Assembly: GCA_037074615.1 (NCBI GenBank)
Contig: CM073532.1
Span: 18,430,001-18,494,000 of the forward strand
DNA length: 64,000 nt
Direction of reading: 5' to 3'
Origin: Leucaena leucocephala
Lineage: Eukaryota > Streptophyta > Magnoliopsida > Fabales > Fabaceae
In this document: piece after piece, positions 11,474 through 23,487 of the stretch
Position numbering within the stretch: the first letter of the stretch is position 1
Layout of the letters: every line of letters starts with the position of its first letter
The notes under the pieces: model-generated
Databases searched by the model: none
What the model was told of the DNA's origin: nothing
Seen by the model: only the letters and a program-made list of their open reading frames with translations
Made by a program: the position numbers and the translations under genes

Positions 11474-12874
11474 AATTATTTAACTTTAGGTATCTAGACT
11501 TTCTTGGGTCCTTTTAGGTTAGTTATGACTACCTTAGGTACATAAGTGCCTTTAGGTACCCATTTCAATCTGCAGTAGAGTCCATTCTGTTGGAAATTGT
11601 GCCCTAGGGGCCAATCATTATCTTATAAACATTATTATTTTATGAATTTCTTAATTATGTTACCATATTATTTGTATGTTTACTATGATGACCATCCTTG
11701 GATAACTCATGACCTTATCCTAAATGTCCCTGGTCGGTCATCTATGCGGGAGCAGAGATGAAATAAGACCAGTATGACTTTGAAGATATATAGAGATATA
11801 AATCAAAGTCATAGGCACATGTAAGAGTACAGGGTGTTGGACCAACCCGCTATGAGAGAGCTGTATGGGTTAAGTCATAAACTTCTCTCATATACAAGCC
11901 ATGTCACTATGCCCTTTGACCTGGGATCATCATGGATTCTTACATGATAAACGCTCAGCTTTGACCTAGTCAAAAGTCACTTTTGACCGAGTGATCATAA
12001 AGGCTATGTTCGGGCTCAGTGGTTTTTCATTTGGAGGAATGTGAATGGTCAAGATGGAATTTGTCCCTCACATTCGTAGAGATATTACTGGGTCCCTCGA
12101 TGGGTGAGTCTGAGAAATGTATGGCCATACTGTAATGGAAGGGTAGTTCTATTTCTATCGTCAGACTACTCAGGGATCGAGAAAGTAACGGTCAGGAATA
12201 GGAGGATGACGTTCACCATGCCTCATCCATGACTGAAATATCGTGTGACAAAAGGGACGTGATATGGTTTTATGAAAGGTAACATCGTTTATTGATCCTC
12301 ATATGTTTTGGGTAGTCGTAATGCCTTACTAGAGACCGCTTACGACTTGTGGGTCATATAGTAACTGGCCCACTGCCAATTTCATATGGGCCTACAGGGT
12401 CACACACAAAACAGCCCAATATGAGCCATGATGTATAGATTCATTGAATCTAAGAGATGTCTAGATTCAATGAATAATCTAGGGTGGTTATATATATATT
12501 TTATATATATAAATTTGTATATATATATTATATATAATATAAGAGATATTTGCAAGACTTAATTTATAAGGATAAATTAAATCTCTATCAATTTTGAATT
12601 TGAATTTAAATGGATATGATCTATTTGAATTTAAAATTCAAATTGATAAGATATCTCAAATTTGATTTATGAGAATAAATCAAATATAATTCCGTCTTAA
12701 TTTTATTTTAAATTAAATAAATAGGTGAATTAAATCTGTGAGACAGATTTAATATAAACCATATTTATTTAATTAGTTTCTTATTAAATTATGCAATATA
12801 TGATATTGTATTAATTTTAGAATTAATATAAGGTTAATTCTGAAGCCCGGCCCAATTAGAAGCCCGATAGCATC

Positions 12875-12884
12875 CTATATATTT
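12875..12884 (+). promoter_or_regulatory. Copia-1 LTR TATA box
   Basis: CTATATATTT is conserved in copies B, D (24129-24138, minus), E (27577-27586) and G (46173-46182), just before a conserved GACATTAGGAGCTAGGG block. It is the probable start region of element RNA. The palindrome array lies about 260-570 bases downstream, inside the inferred transcript. Confidence 0.6.
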
Positions 12885-13137
12885 GACATTAGGAGCTAGG
12901 GTTCTAACATACAACATAACTCACAAGAGAAAAAGGGGCAGGAGAGTGCAAAAGGTTTGCAGATAAGAAACTGCCAGAATAGAGACGGTGAGGACGAAAT
13001 CTTGAGAAAACCCTAGAGGGACAAGAGGCGCTAGCACGTCGTTCGTGGTTGGAACGCTGTTCTTGTGGATACTGATAGAGGAAGCCGATCTGAGTTGTCG
13101 ACTTCTTGTGATCGAGAACAGAGCAGCACGACGACGA

Positions 13138-13448
13138 GTCGCGACTTGCAGACGCAAAGGTCGCGACTAAAACGGGTATCTGAACGTCAGAAATCCGAAA
13201 AGAGGAGATAGGTCGCGACTTTAAGCCGACGAGGTCGCGACTACAAACTCTAGAGACATCAAGTCGCGACTAGTAGCAGAGGAGGTCGCGACTAACAACT
13301 CCAGAGGCGACAGGTCGCGACGAGAAGCTGAGTAGGTCACGACTGAAAGTTCCAGAGGCGACAGGTCGCGACGTGAAGCTGAGTAGGTCGCGACTAAAAG
13401 TTCCAGAGGCGAGGAGTCGCGACTAGTGGATACGGAGGTCGCGACCAA
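13138..13448 (+). repeat. GTCGCGAC palindrome array in LTR B
   Basis: I count eleven exact copies of the self-complementary octamer GTCGCGAC plus one GTCACGAC in about 310 bp, with irregular spacing of roughly 20-50 bases. The bases between them form a loose repeat (AGTTCCAGAGGCGA, GAAGCTGAG). Confidence 0.9.
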
Positions 13449-13689
13449 AGCTTGAATACGAAGGTAACACTTCTTTCTCCTTGACTTAAACACATTCAAT
13501 AGATCCTGGCTGGGAATGGAAAAAATTTTAAAGTTAATTTCTGCTGCGTGTCTTCCAATTCCCTTCACATTCTTCTTGTGATAATAAGAGGCAGTAAAAT
13601 GACCCCTTACGGTTGTAATAAGAACATAAAGCAAAAATATTTGAAGTATGTATAGTATGTCTAAAATAATGCAGATATGTTTTGTTTCC

Positions 13690-15110
13690 TAATTTTTTTC
13701 TTTCCTCTCTGTTTATCTAAGTTAGGATCATATCCTGTTCCAAACTTATCAGAGACACATCTCTGATTACCTAGTAAGATGTTATTCATTTCACTACTTT
13801 TAGTGAATTTTTTGAGAGTCTTAGTTAACTCTCTATTTTTCTTTTCAGCTCCCTCACAATTAATGCATTTTGATATAACCTCAGGTGTTGTATTTATCTA
13901 TTTTTCTAAACTCTGAATTTTCTTTTTAGAGTTTACTGACTCTTTTGCTAACTTTATGAACTCAGATTGTAATTCATTGTATTCAAAGAGTAATTCATCA
14001 TAAGTAGGTTTATCATTTATTACCTCCTCTATCTCTGACTCATTTTCATCTTGAGCGACTAGACAAATATTTATTTTTTTCTTCATTGTCATTGTCTTCA
14101 CTTTTTAAAGAGCTTTCTCCCCATATTGATGAGACGAATGCTTTCCTCTTCTGGAATTTTTCTTTCTTCTTCTCCTTGTCTCTCCTAGAGAGTTAAGGGC
14201 ATTCGGCTTTGAAGTGACCTGGCTTTTTGCACTCAAAGTATATGATATGATCTTTCTGCTCCTTTGAAGAGGCCCCTTTTGGTTAGAATTTTCTTGTTGC
14301 TTAGTTTCTATAGAATTTCTTGAATCTATGCATTATGAGACCCATTTCATCATCCTACAGTTCTTCATCATCAATGTCACTTTCTTCAGCTTTAAGAACA
14401 ATTCCTTTTCTACTCTTTTCTTTGATATCTCTCTTATATTTTTGTTTGCTATATTTAGCTAGACTTCCAAACAGAGTAGTGACAGACTTCATAGATTCTA
14501 CTGTGGCTTCTTCAATTGCAGTGACCTTTAGCTCCCATTCTTTCGTAAGGCCATCGAGAATTTTTCACACTTGATCTCTTGAGCTATATGATTGCTCAAG
14601 AGCTGTCAGATGGTTGATAAGGTGTTGGAACCTTACTTCCATGTCCCATAAGATTTCTCCAACAGTCATTATGAAGAGCTCAAACTCCGTTTTGAGCATA
14701 TTGACTCTGCTCTCCTTAACAATAGTGGTTCCTTCGTGGGCTACTTCTAGTGCTTCCCATATTTCCTTGGTCATTTCCAAACTGGACACCTGGAAGTACT
14801 CTTTCTGGCTTAAGTTAAATGTTATAATATTGATTGCCTTGCCATTGAGTGTATCATCTTTTTGACGTCGTCATTGAATTCACTTTGCCGCTTTAAGATT
14901 TTAGCTCCGTCAAAAAAATTTGTTGGAACATAGTTCCCATCTTCTATGACATCCCAAAGCCCATACTTGAAAGGCTTGATGAAGATATTCATCCTCATTT
15001 TCCAGAATGTAAAGTTTTCTCCATTGAAACTTGGAGGTTTTGATGTAGAACTCCTTCTAGTAACACGCTGTCTCCAAATCCTGCCATAGTTATCGAATCT
15101 CTCTTGAAAT
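13690..15110 (-). pseudogene. Copia-2 gag, broken
   Basis: Gag is spread over several minus-strand frames. The N-terminal core is recognisable near 15050-14940 (FNGENFTFWKMRMNIF and YGLWDVIEDG), followed by the segment at 14789-14565 (MTKEIWEALEVAHEGT and HLINHLTALE). A zinc knuckle, FECKKPGHFKAECP, lies near 14240-14190, and an acidic/Lys-rich tail at 14101-13898. These are the features of SIRE-type gag (DUF4219/UBN2). Stops and frameshifts interrupt it repeatedly. The C-terminal end was separated from protease by solo LTR B. Confidence 0.85.
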
Positions 15111-15135
15111 TGTTAGATCTTTTTCAAGAGACATA

Positions 15136-15146
15136 CTCTGATACCA
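15136..15146 (-). promoter_or_regulatory. Copia-2 primer binding site
   Basis: The minus strand reads TGGTATCAGAG, two bases from the LTR end. This is the initiator tRNA-Met type. Confidence 0.9.
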
Positions 15147-15148
15147 AA

Positions 15149-16772
15149 TGTTAATTCTAGGCAGATAGACCCAAGAGGGAATGAATTGGGTGTTTTAAAA
15201 ATTTAACAGAAATTTAAACTCAAAAGACAGTAAGAAAATGATTGACTAAATAGAATAGACATTAGTGAGATTTCACCGAGGGAACACAAATTAGTTTATC
15301 CTAGTTCGGACCAAACTCTTGACCTATGTCTAGTCCTCATAGGTTTTCTGAGATTTTCAACTATCTCCAAGATTTCAACAGCCTCTTGCCACCTTCAGTA
15401 CAGCGATTGATTCACTCAATCACTCCCCTTTACTTCCTCGTAAGGTGATAATCCCAATTTAAGAGATCCAATCTCTTAAGCTAACATAATGAATGAAAGA
15501 AAAGTATTCACAATCTATCTCAAAGAGTATATATGATGATACACACTGAAGCTTAATAAAAGTCGAGTTACAAAGTATGAAGAAAACTAATAATGTAATA
15601 AATTTAGAAGTTGTTGTTTCATCAGTTGGTTGGTTCTTCATTCAATACAGAGTCCTTAAATAACATTAATTTGTTTGTAGCCATTAGACTCAGATTTGTA
15701 ACTGTTGGAGTGAAGGCATGGTTGGTTGTTGTCGGGTAGGTAAACATTTAATGCTTTATTGGAAGTAGAAAGTTTCCATTGCGAGTAGCCTTCATCATTC
15801 AATTTTGTAGCCTTTTCTAAATACACTCAATCTTAAGAGATTTGTTAGTCATTGAAGCTTTGGTTAAGTATATGAATTGTTAATAAAAAATTCGTAATCA
15901 AAGATCAAGTTCATAATCATGTTCAGATAGCTTTAAGAAAAATATATTGTATTAACCAATAACCTAATCAATTAATTAGAATTAATTTGATTAATGATTC
16001 GATTAATGTATGAAATAGAAGACATAGCATCACAATGATCGGATTGTTCAAGCATATATGATGTAATTTGCTAAGACAAGTTAAAAAAAAACTTATCATG
16101 AAGAATGATGAGAAATATAAGCACATTTTAACTTGAATCACTCGTATATAAGTCAAAAAGAGATGAGATCAGTTATAGTTCAAACAAGGAAAGATATTTG
16201 AAAATTTTGACATTAATAGATTAACTGATCAATTAATATAAATTAATTGAATGCTTAGTCAATTAATGTCTCTAGAATAATTGAATCAAGAATATTGCAA
16301 AGCAGATTAATCAAACCATTAATCTATTAATTTAAATTAATCGATTAATGGAGTCATTGTTGATCATTTGAAAATTGTTCTTAAAAGATTAATCGAATAA
16401 CTAATTGATTAATTACAATTAATTGATTAATTGAGTTATCAATTTAATTCCAAAATACAGTTGATAAAATTAATCGAACACTTAATCGATTAATGTTCAC
16501 TCATTAGTCGATTAACTAATGGATTAATTGATGTTCATTTATAACTCAGAATGATGCCTTTACATTAATCTAACAACCAATCAATTAATTGATATCATTA
16601 ATCGATTAAATATCATTAATCGAATGACTAATTAATTAACTCTTTCTATTTTTCTTTTTAACTTCATTTGAATAAAAATAATTTTGATCACTTTAAAAAC
16701 ACTTTTTACATCATTAAACAACTTAATTCTTTGATTCTCTTTTAGCATCATCAAAACATATAGAAGCTAACA
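15149..16772 (-). repeat. Copia-2 5' LTR with TTAATCGATTAA palindrome cluster
   Basis: This 1624-bp partner of the LTR at 8356 ends GCTAACA and is followed by ATTGT. The palindrome cluster lies at about 15950-16640; some sites have decayed from ATCGAT to ATTGAT or ATCAAT. Confidence 0.92.
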
Positions 16773-17174
16773 ATTGTGTGGTATTGTTTACTACTGAGAT
16801 TCCCCAAAATCTCACCCTCCCGTGACCAACCATAATAGGTCAATATAACAGAAGAAGTATGCATGAAGAAGAGCTAATGAGAGAAGGAAGAATCGTGACA
16901 AGTTGATTTTCTAGCATGTATTATATGAATTTTCTATTTATGTAAATAATTTGTATACATCCTAAACTTTAATTTCATAGGTAACACGCCTAAATTGAAT
17001 ATATACATTAAGAGAAATAATTTTTCAAAGTTTACTATCAATTTGGAAAATAAACAATGAACAGTACCCAAAAATCAAATTGAAAAGTTTTAATTTTTGT
17101 GCCAAAGTAATGCTTATGCTAGTTAAATATGCTTTCGAATGTGCACTCTAAGGGGTTAAAAGTATGATGTTTCA
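16773..17174 (+). mobile_element. Gypsy-2 LTR (copy I), right part
   Basis: This continues the LTR interrupted at 8355. It opens with the conserved TACTACTGAGATTCCCC block seen in H and K and ends GATGTTTCA at 17174, followed by a primer site. Confidence 0.82.
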
Positions 17175-18260
17175 TTTTGGTATCATAGCATAAGATTCTG
17201 GCACAGAACAGAAGGTTCTGGCTTAGAAAATGCTCCGATTTAGTTAGTTTGTCTTCCCTAAACAAGCTAGAGAGACTTGTTTAAGTAGATAACACAGATA
17301 TAGAGGAGAATCCCATAGGATATATAAAGGGATCGAGTATAACCAGATAGATCCCTAAGATGAAGTTAAAGAGAATGAGAGCTAGATAGACCTAAGAAAG
17401 ATAGTATGAGAAGGGTTTAAGAAAGAAAAGTATCAGGGCAAGAGCCTGTTAGCCCCAGTGCTTCAAATTCTCATTAGTACTTTTTAGTTAAGTGTGATTA
17501 GGCAAGAGTAGCCCAATGATGGGTGACCCCTAGGAAGTGATGAGAAAGGGTGCAAATGTCATAAACTTCTGGCAAAGATGCACAAAGTTATATAAGATAA
17601 TGAGAAAAGTTAAGAAAAATAAAAAAAAGTTAAGAAAGCAAGGGATTAGAACCCTTAGGTCAAATCCAAATAAATAGGATCTGAGAGGAAAATTTCAGAT
17701 TACAACCTTGCTTCAGGAGAAGCTAGAAAGTCAAAAGAGCAATATTATCCTCAAAAGGCAGCAAAGTTGTAAGTTAAAAGAAAGTGTTAGACTTATGGTA
17801 TCTCAAGATACGTAAAGAGAAATGTGCAGTGAGACATGTAATGAGATAAGTAATAAAAGTATAATACGAAGTATGAGGAATGATAGAGACCCTAGAATTA
17901 TATCAAGTTTCTAAAGGGTTATGTATGAAAGAAATAGACACTACTCTTAAGTTTGGTATAGAGACTAAACTGAGTAGAGTCAAAGAAAGGTGATGTTTGG
18001 TCTATACTATCAAACCTCAACTTCGATTGAGTTGATAAGAAAAGATTATTAGTAAGAGCGAAGCAAACAAGGAGCTCCACTAATGTTAAGAGAAAGTCAT
18101 TAGACTTTGAGATAGAAGAGCATAGTTCCACAAAGATACCCCCAAACCTTAGTCATAAAACAGAGAATAATAGAGAATAATGTAAAAGAGATATATTCAG
18201 AGCAATTTGACTAAGGTACAAGTTAAATTTTGACGATGAAATTTATTTAAGGAGAAGAAT
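17175..18260 (+). mobile_element. Gypsy-2 internal region with primer site and polypurine tract but no pol
   Basis: The region starts with TGGTATCATAGC (17178-17189), a primer site one base from the initiator tRNA-Met consensus. It ends with GACGATGAAATTTA and the purine run AAGGAGAAGAAT before the next LTR at 18261. Only about 1.1 kb lies between, matching the pre-LTR zone at 5990-6424. Gag-pol has been deleted. The frame at 18131-17919 shows no recognisable domain. Confidence 0.72.
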
Positions 18261-18664
18261 TGTCACATCCTAATTTTTTCCTATCTGTATAAGATTGATA
18301 GATGAAAGAAGTTAAGGGTTTATCGGTTTAGGAAATTGAGCTAAGTTTAGAACTTGATTTAATTGAACTGTAATGAGTGCATTGTTATGCTATGTTAGGC
18401 TTTGTTATTTTGGTAAAGAGGACTACAAAGCAAGAAGCAAAGATGTAAAGAAAAGATTAAAGGAAGAGCAAGGAATAAAGGTAGTGAACTTACCTAACTT
18501 GTATGCTTGCTTGCTTAGATGTTTTATGTGATGGTTGCTTACTTTGATTATGTGAAGCATGCATGATAGAGTGATGCTCTATTTCTTTTTATGCTATGGC
18601 CATATATTATAATTTAATAAACATGGAAGCATGTAGAGATATCATTATGCAAGCATGATCATTA
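18261..18664 (+). mobile_element. Gypsy-2 3' LTR, truncated
   Basis: It starts TGTCACATCCTAATTTTTTCC and includes the ATGCTATGGCCATAT block and the AAGCATGATCATTAAG block shared with LTRs I and J. It is internally shortened and breaks off near 18664. Confidence 0.75.
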
Positions 18665-18719
18665 AGTCCTATAATAATTTTCAAATTTTAGAAATTAATA
18701 TCAATTTTTCGGGACATCT

Positions 18720-18852
18720 TTTTTCTTCTTCTTTTTTCTGTAACTTAAACCTGATCTAAACGTTATATTTTCTTCCAATCACGGTCATGATCCTTTCCTA
18801 ACTTCTTTCCTCTATCAATCTTATACAAATAAGGAAAAATTAGGATGTGACA
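18720..18852 (-). mobile_element. Inverted Gypsy-2 LTR start fragment
   Basis: Ending at 18852 on the plus strand is the reverse complement of an LTR start (GGAAAAATTAGGATGTGACA). It matches the first 100 or so bases of the family, including GTATAAGATTGATAGAGG. The left limit is approximate. Confidence 0.75.
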
Positions 18853-19703
18853 CCAACAACTATTTCTATATATAAAATTTGAACTTAAAACACTGCTTAA
18901 TAATTATACTATAAAATAATACAAACCTGTAAAAATTGCATTTTTGTGAGTTATGAATAATTTTCTTTATTTTTCAGAGTCTATCCATTTGGTTCAGCTT
19001 TTGGAGAAGATCTTATAGAGAAAAAGTGCTTTAAAAGTAATTCTGGAAAAGCTCTTATGGAGAAAAGCTCTTATGGAGAAAAACTTATAGAAGGAAAGTG
19101 ATTCTGAGTTTCATAAGTGTTTAGATGGTTATTAGTAGAATGACTTTTTTAATAGGTAAATTACTAGAAAGGGCATGAGGTAAAATGATAATTAGAGAAC
19201 CTCGAACCTTGAAACAAAGATCACTGGCGACCTGAAGAAGAACGACGACCTCTAATGACATCCACCAGCGATCGACCTACAACGGAGAGACAGATCAGAG
19301 GTGAAGACAAGGGCCAACAGCAAAGCTGCTTCCTCTCCTTCTTCCTTCCGTAACTCATTCTCCGTCGTCACCACCTGATTCTTCCTCTCTGTCATCACCT
19401 CTTTCTTGTTTTTTACCTACGTTGAAACCTCTGTAGATCTGATAAAGAACTGATAGAGTCAAAGAAAGGGTATGAGGTGAAATGTTAAATTTGTATTTTC
19501 TGTGTCCTACCGTCGTCGCCCCTATTCTACCGTCGATATTCTGGTTGTTGATAAAATTATGCTGGCCGTGAGTCACATCTGCTCTATTCTAGTGTCAACT
19601 GCTTCTGTTCTATCATCTGCTCTTTGCGTCTCGCTGTTGTCACCAAACTGATAGAAGATGGAATGATGGAGGGAACTGATGGTAGAAGGTGGTGGGAGTG
19701 AAG
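18853..19703. other. Unassigned AT-rich stretch with short tandem repeat
   Basis: I see no supported gene. A 17-base unit, AAAAGCTCTTATGGAG with one flanking base, is repeated in tandem at about 19050-19085. The minus-strand frame at 19576-19355 is low-complexity with no domain. This and the segment after 21560 probably formed one sequence before solo LTR C inserted. Confidence 0.45.
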
Positions 19704-21560
19704 TATAGCGAATTGGAAGACACGCAGAGGAAATTAACTTTAAAATTTTCCATTTCCTGCCTGGATCTACCGAGTGTATTTAAGTCAAGGAGTAAAAAGT
19801 GTTACCTTCGGTATTCGAACTATGGTCGCGACCTCAGTATTCACTCGTCGTGACTTGTCATCTCTAGAGTTGTCAGTCGCGACGTCCTCAGCTTCTCATC
19901 GCGATGGCCAGTCTCTGGAGTTGTCAGTCGCGACGTCCTCAGCTTCTAGTCGTGACTGGTAGTCTCTTTTCAATTTTCTGACGTTCAGGATGCCTATATG
20001 GTCACCACCTTAGTATCTACTCGTCGCGACTTGTCGTCTCTGGAGTTCTAACGTTCAGGATGCCTATATGCTCGCGACCTCAGTATCTACTCTTCGCGAC
20101 TAGTCGCGACTAGTAGTCTCTTTTCGATCGCAAGAAGTTAACGACTCAGATCGGCTTCCTCTACCGGTATCCACACGAAAAGCGATCCAATCACGAACGA
20201 CGTGCTAGCGCCTCTTGTCCCTCTAGGGCTTTCTCGAGAATCCGTCCTCACCGTCTCTATTTTGGTCGTTTCTTATCTGCAAACATTTTGAACTCTCCTT
20301 GCCCCTCTATCAAAACCCTAACCCCTAATATCAAATATATAAGATGCTATCGGTGTTCTGATTGACTTAGATTTCGAAATTAATCCTATATTAATTTCAA
20401 AATTAATACAATATCATATATATTACATAATTTGATAAGAAACCAATTAAACAAATATGGTTTATATTAAATCTGTCCCACAGGTTTAATCACCTATTCA
20501 TTTAATTTAAAATAAAGATAAGACAGAATTATATTTGATTTATTCTCATAAATTAAATTTGAGATATCATATCAATTTAAATTTCAAATTCAAAAGTGAT
20601 AGATATTTAATTTATTTATAAATTACAAATATCTCTTATATTATATATAATATATATATACAAATTTATATATATAAATATATATATACACATCCACCCT
20701 AGATTATTCATTGAATCTGGACATGTCTTAGATTCAATGAATCTGGACATCATAGCTCGTGTTGAGCTATTTTGTGTGCGACCCTATAGGCCCATATGAA
20801 GTTGGCAGTGAGCTAGTCACTATACTGACCCACAAGTCGTAAGCGATCTCTAGCAAGACATCACGACTACCCAAATCATATAAGGATCGATGAACGATGT
20901 TACCTTTCATATAACCATATCACGTCCCTTTTGTCACATGACATTTTGGTCATGGATGAGGCATGGAGAACGTCATTCTCCTGTTCCTGACCGTTACTTT
21001 CTAGATCCTTGAGTAGTCTGACTATAGAAATGGAACTACCTTTCCATTACAGTATGGCCATACACTTCTCTACAAATGTGAGGTACAAATTTTATGTTGA
21101 CCATTCACATTCCTCCACATGAACAACCACTAAGCCCGAACATAGTCTTTATGATCACTAGGTCAAAAGTGACTTTTGACTAGGTCAAAGCTGAGTGTTT
21201 GTCATGTAGGAATCCATGATGATCTCAGGTCAAAGGGTATAGCGACATGGTTTGTATATGAGAGAAACTTATGACTTAACCCATGCAGCTCTCTCATAGC
21301 GGGTCGGTCCAACACCTTGTACTTTCCATGTGCCTATGACTTTGATTTATATCTCTATACATCTTCAAAGTCATACTGGTCTTATTTCATCTCTGCTCCC
21401 GCATAGATGACTGACCAGAGATATTTAGAATAAGATCATGAGTTATCTAAGGATGGTCATCACAGTAAACATGCAAATAATATGATAATATAATTAAGAA
21501 ATTCATAAATCAACAATGTTCATAATATAATGATTAGCCCCTAGGGCACAATTTCTAACG
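19704..21560 (-). mobile_element. Solo Copia-1 LTR (copy C), older
   Basis: The LTR is 1857 bp with degraded ends (TATAGCGAATTGG and TTCTAACG, from TGAAGGGAATTGG and TTCCAACA). It is flanked by an imperfect duplication: TGAAG at 19699-19703 and CGAAG at 21561-21565. I count five exact GTCGCGAC sites plus several decayed ones at about 19824-20110, intermediate between copy A and copies D/E. Confidence 0.88.
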
Positions 21561-23487
21561 CGAAGGATATCGGCTGTGGAATGGAGGAGTGGGGATGACG
21601 ATGATAGTGTGTGGAGGCCGAATGGCATCCTTGTGTTATTGGGCGAGAGGATGGAGTACATGATGAAAGAGCTTCGGTGATGAAGAGAGAGGAAAGATAG
21701 TGGAAAAAAGATAAGGGCAAAATGACTATTAGCAGCCTAAAAGTTCTTTTTCCTACCGAGAAGTTATTCCCACAAGTTTATTCGAAACTATAATTTAGTC
21801 CATAAGCTTTTATGGACAAAATTTTAGACAAAATTAAGAAAAAGGACAAAAAAATTTAAGTGCAAAAAATTCAATTATAAAAGTCAACATTTATATTATA
21901 AAGGTCAATAGTTTAAAAATATTTTGATATTTTAAATATCTTAATTGATTATAAACTTATTATCTGCAAAAACATAATACCTAGATTTGTTAAATTAATT
22001 ATATTTTATAGTTCAATATTTTAATATAATAAAAAATAAATAGATTTTGTAATTTAAAAACTAATTATATTTTATAATAATTAGTTATCATCCATGAAAA
22101 TTAATTTAAAAACAACTATTAGATTTGATATTGAAAGAACAAAGAATCCAAAGAATAATTGCATGAAAATGACAAATCCTACTTTTAAGAAAATGACAAA
22201 AGACTTTTAACAAGAAAAAATCAATTAGAAAGGTCCATAATTTGGATTATACAAACAAAAATAATTTAAAAATGACACTGAAATTTTGATTTGAATACAA
22301 AAAGATTTAGTGTGAAATTTTTTTAAGATTTTTTTATAATGAGGATTTAAAGTTATTTTAGACATGTGGGTATTTTTTAGAAAAATAAGGATGAAGAGCC
22401 TAAATTATGATATTTACTACTTAAAGTTGTGCAAATTATAATTATTTAGAAGGACTACATTTTAAAATATAAATTTAAAAGTACTAAATTACCTTTTACT
22501 CGTACTACTAACTTCAAGGCTTTAATAAGGGGATTAGAACTATTTTACTCTACTAATAGGCATTGGTCAAAGTGAAAAAAACTTTGGCTGCTTAAGTACG
22601 AAGTATAGAGTTCAAATATGTGTGAATATAAAAAAAAAAGCTTTTAGGAGAGATACTGATTAAATTATGCATGAGACTGATTAATATATTATCTTTTGTT
22701 CCTCTCACTGATAATCCTTTCTTTGAGCATTGAAATTTTTTTATCAATTTAATTAAAAATAGAAAAAGTCTTAACACCAAATCTATATTTAGATGGACAA
22801 AAATAAAAGGAAAATAGGGGAAAGAATATTATAAAGAAAAATTTTCAAAAATAATAAAAAAATTACAATTTTGGAAGTATTTTCTTCAAATATTCTTTTT
22901 TCCCTATTTTTCCATCTAATAAAACAATATATTAGTGATAGGCATATCTAAACAGATTTTATTTAAATACATAAATGATGAAAAATTTCATTTCATGTTA
23001 TCCTTTTTTTTCCAAACCATATTATTCAATGTTTTAAAAGCCAGACGACATTGAGCCTAAAAGATGAGCATATCATGGTTCAATGTTTAAGCGATTAGTA
23101 CGGTTAGGCTGTCTGATCAAACCAATGACATAATAATTAAATAAAAATAATATTATACTTTTTATAGAATAATATATGTATAAAATTAAAATATTAAGTT
23201 ATCAAATAATTTTAAAAAAAAATAAATAGTTAAATTTCATATTGAATTAATAAACTCATGATAATAATCATGTTTTATTAATATATTATTTTTTATCTTA
23301 TAAAACAAAATCTTTCCTACTCTCCCAACCCTCAATCACCACCCAACATTTACTGTTATATTTATTTTTTTATAACATCTATCATTATCTTAATATACTA
23401 TTTATTTGAAATTTAAATTTAGCTTTAACGTACGGTCTACATGATGGTGTATTCTCTTTGTTTTTGCCCCCAACAATAACGTGTTCT
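21561..23487. other. AT-rich intergenic stretch with a foldback
   Basis: There is no supported gene. It includes a segment (about 22045-22205) that recurs inverted at about 48690-49080, and an imperfect foldback at 22789-22919. Confidence 0.45.
22789..22919. repeat. Imperfect foldback, MITE-like
   Basis: The left arm starts TTAGATGG and ends GAATATT at 22830. The right arm (22889-22919) is its reverse complement, with one insertion of about 11 bases in the left arm. The size of about 131 bp fits a small MITE or a stem-forming sequence. No clear flanking duplication was found. Confidence 0.5.

Larger units (their letters stand above)
11588..13567 (+). mobile_element. Solo Copia-1 LTR (copy B)
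   Basis: This 1980-bp LTR runs from TGTTGGAAATTGTGCCC to AATTCCCTTCA and is flanked by a perfect duplication, CATTC (11583-11587 and 13568-13572). There is no internal region, so it is a solo LTR. It splits the Copia-2 element between protease and gag. The paralogous Copia-2 at about 33118-33128 shows the uninterrupted site. A TATA-like CTATATATTT lies at 12875-12884, and 11 exact GTCGCGAC palindromes lie at about 13138-13448. Confidence 0.95.
8356..16772 (-). mobile_element. Copia-2 (SIRE-like) element, two LTRs, nested insertion
   Basis: This element has both ends. LTRs at 8356-9977 and 15149-16772 begin TGTTAATTC and end GCTAACA on the plus strand, and ATTGT flanks both sides (8351-8355 and 16773-16777). 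Read on the minus strand it has 5' LTR, primer site (15146-15136), gag with zinc knuckle, protease, integrase, and a polypurine tract next to the 3' LTR. Reverse transcriptase is missing. After removing solo LTR B the element is about 6.4 kb. Motifs such as DSGCSKHMT and CQKGKQ/SFKSK in related frames match the SIRE lineage. Confidence 0.93.

Noticed and set aside
13138..13448. GTCGCGAC array as CAMTA (CGCG-box) sites
   Set aside because: The known CAMTA core is (A/C/G)CGCG(C/G/T). Here the flanking bases are T and A, so the match fails.
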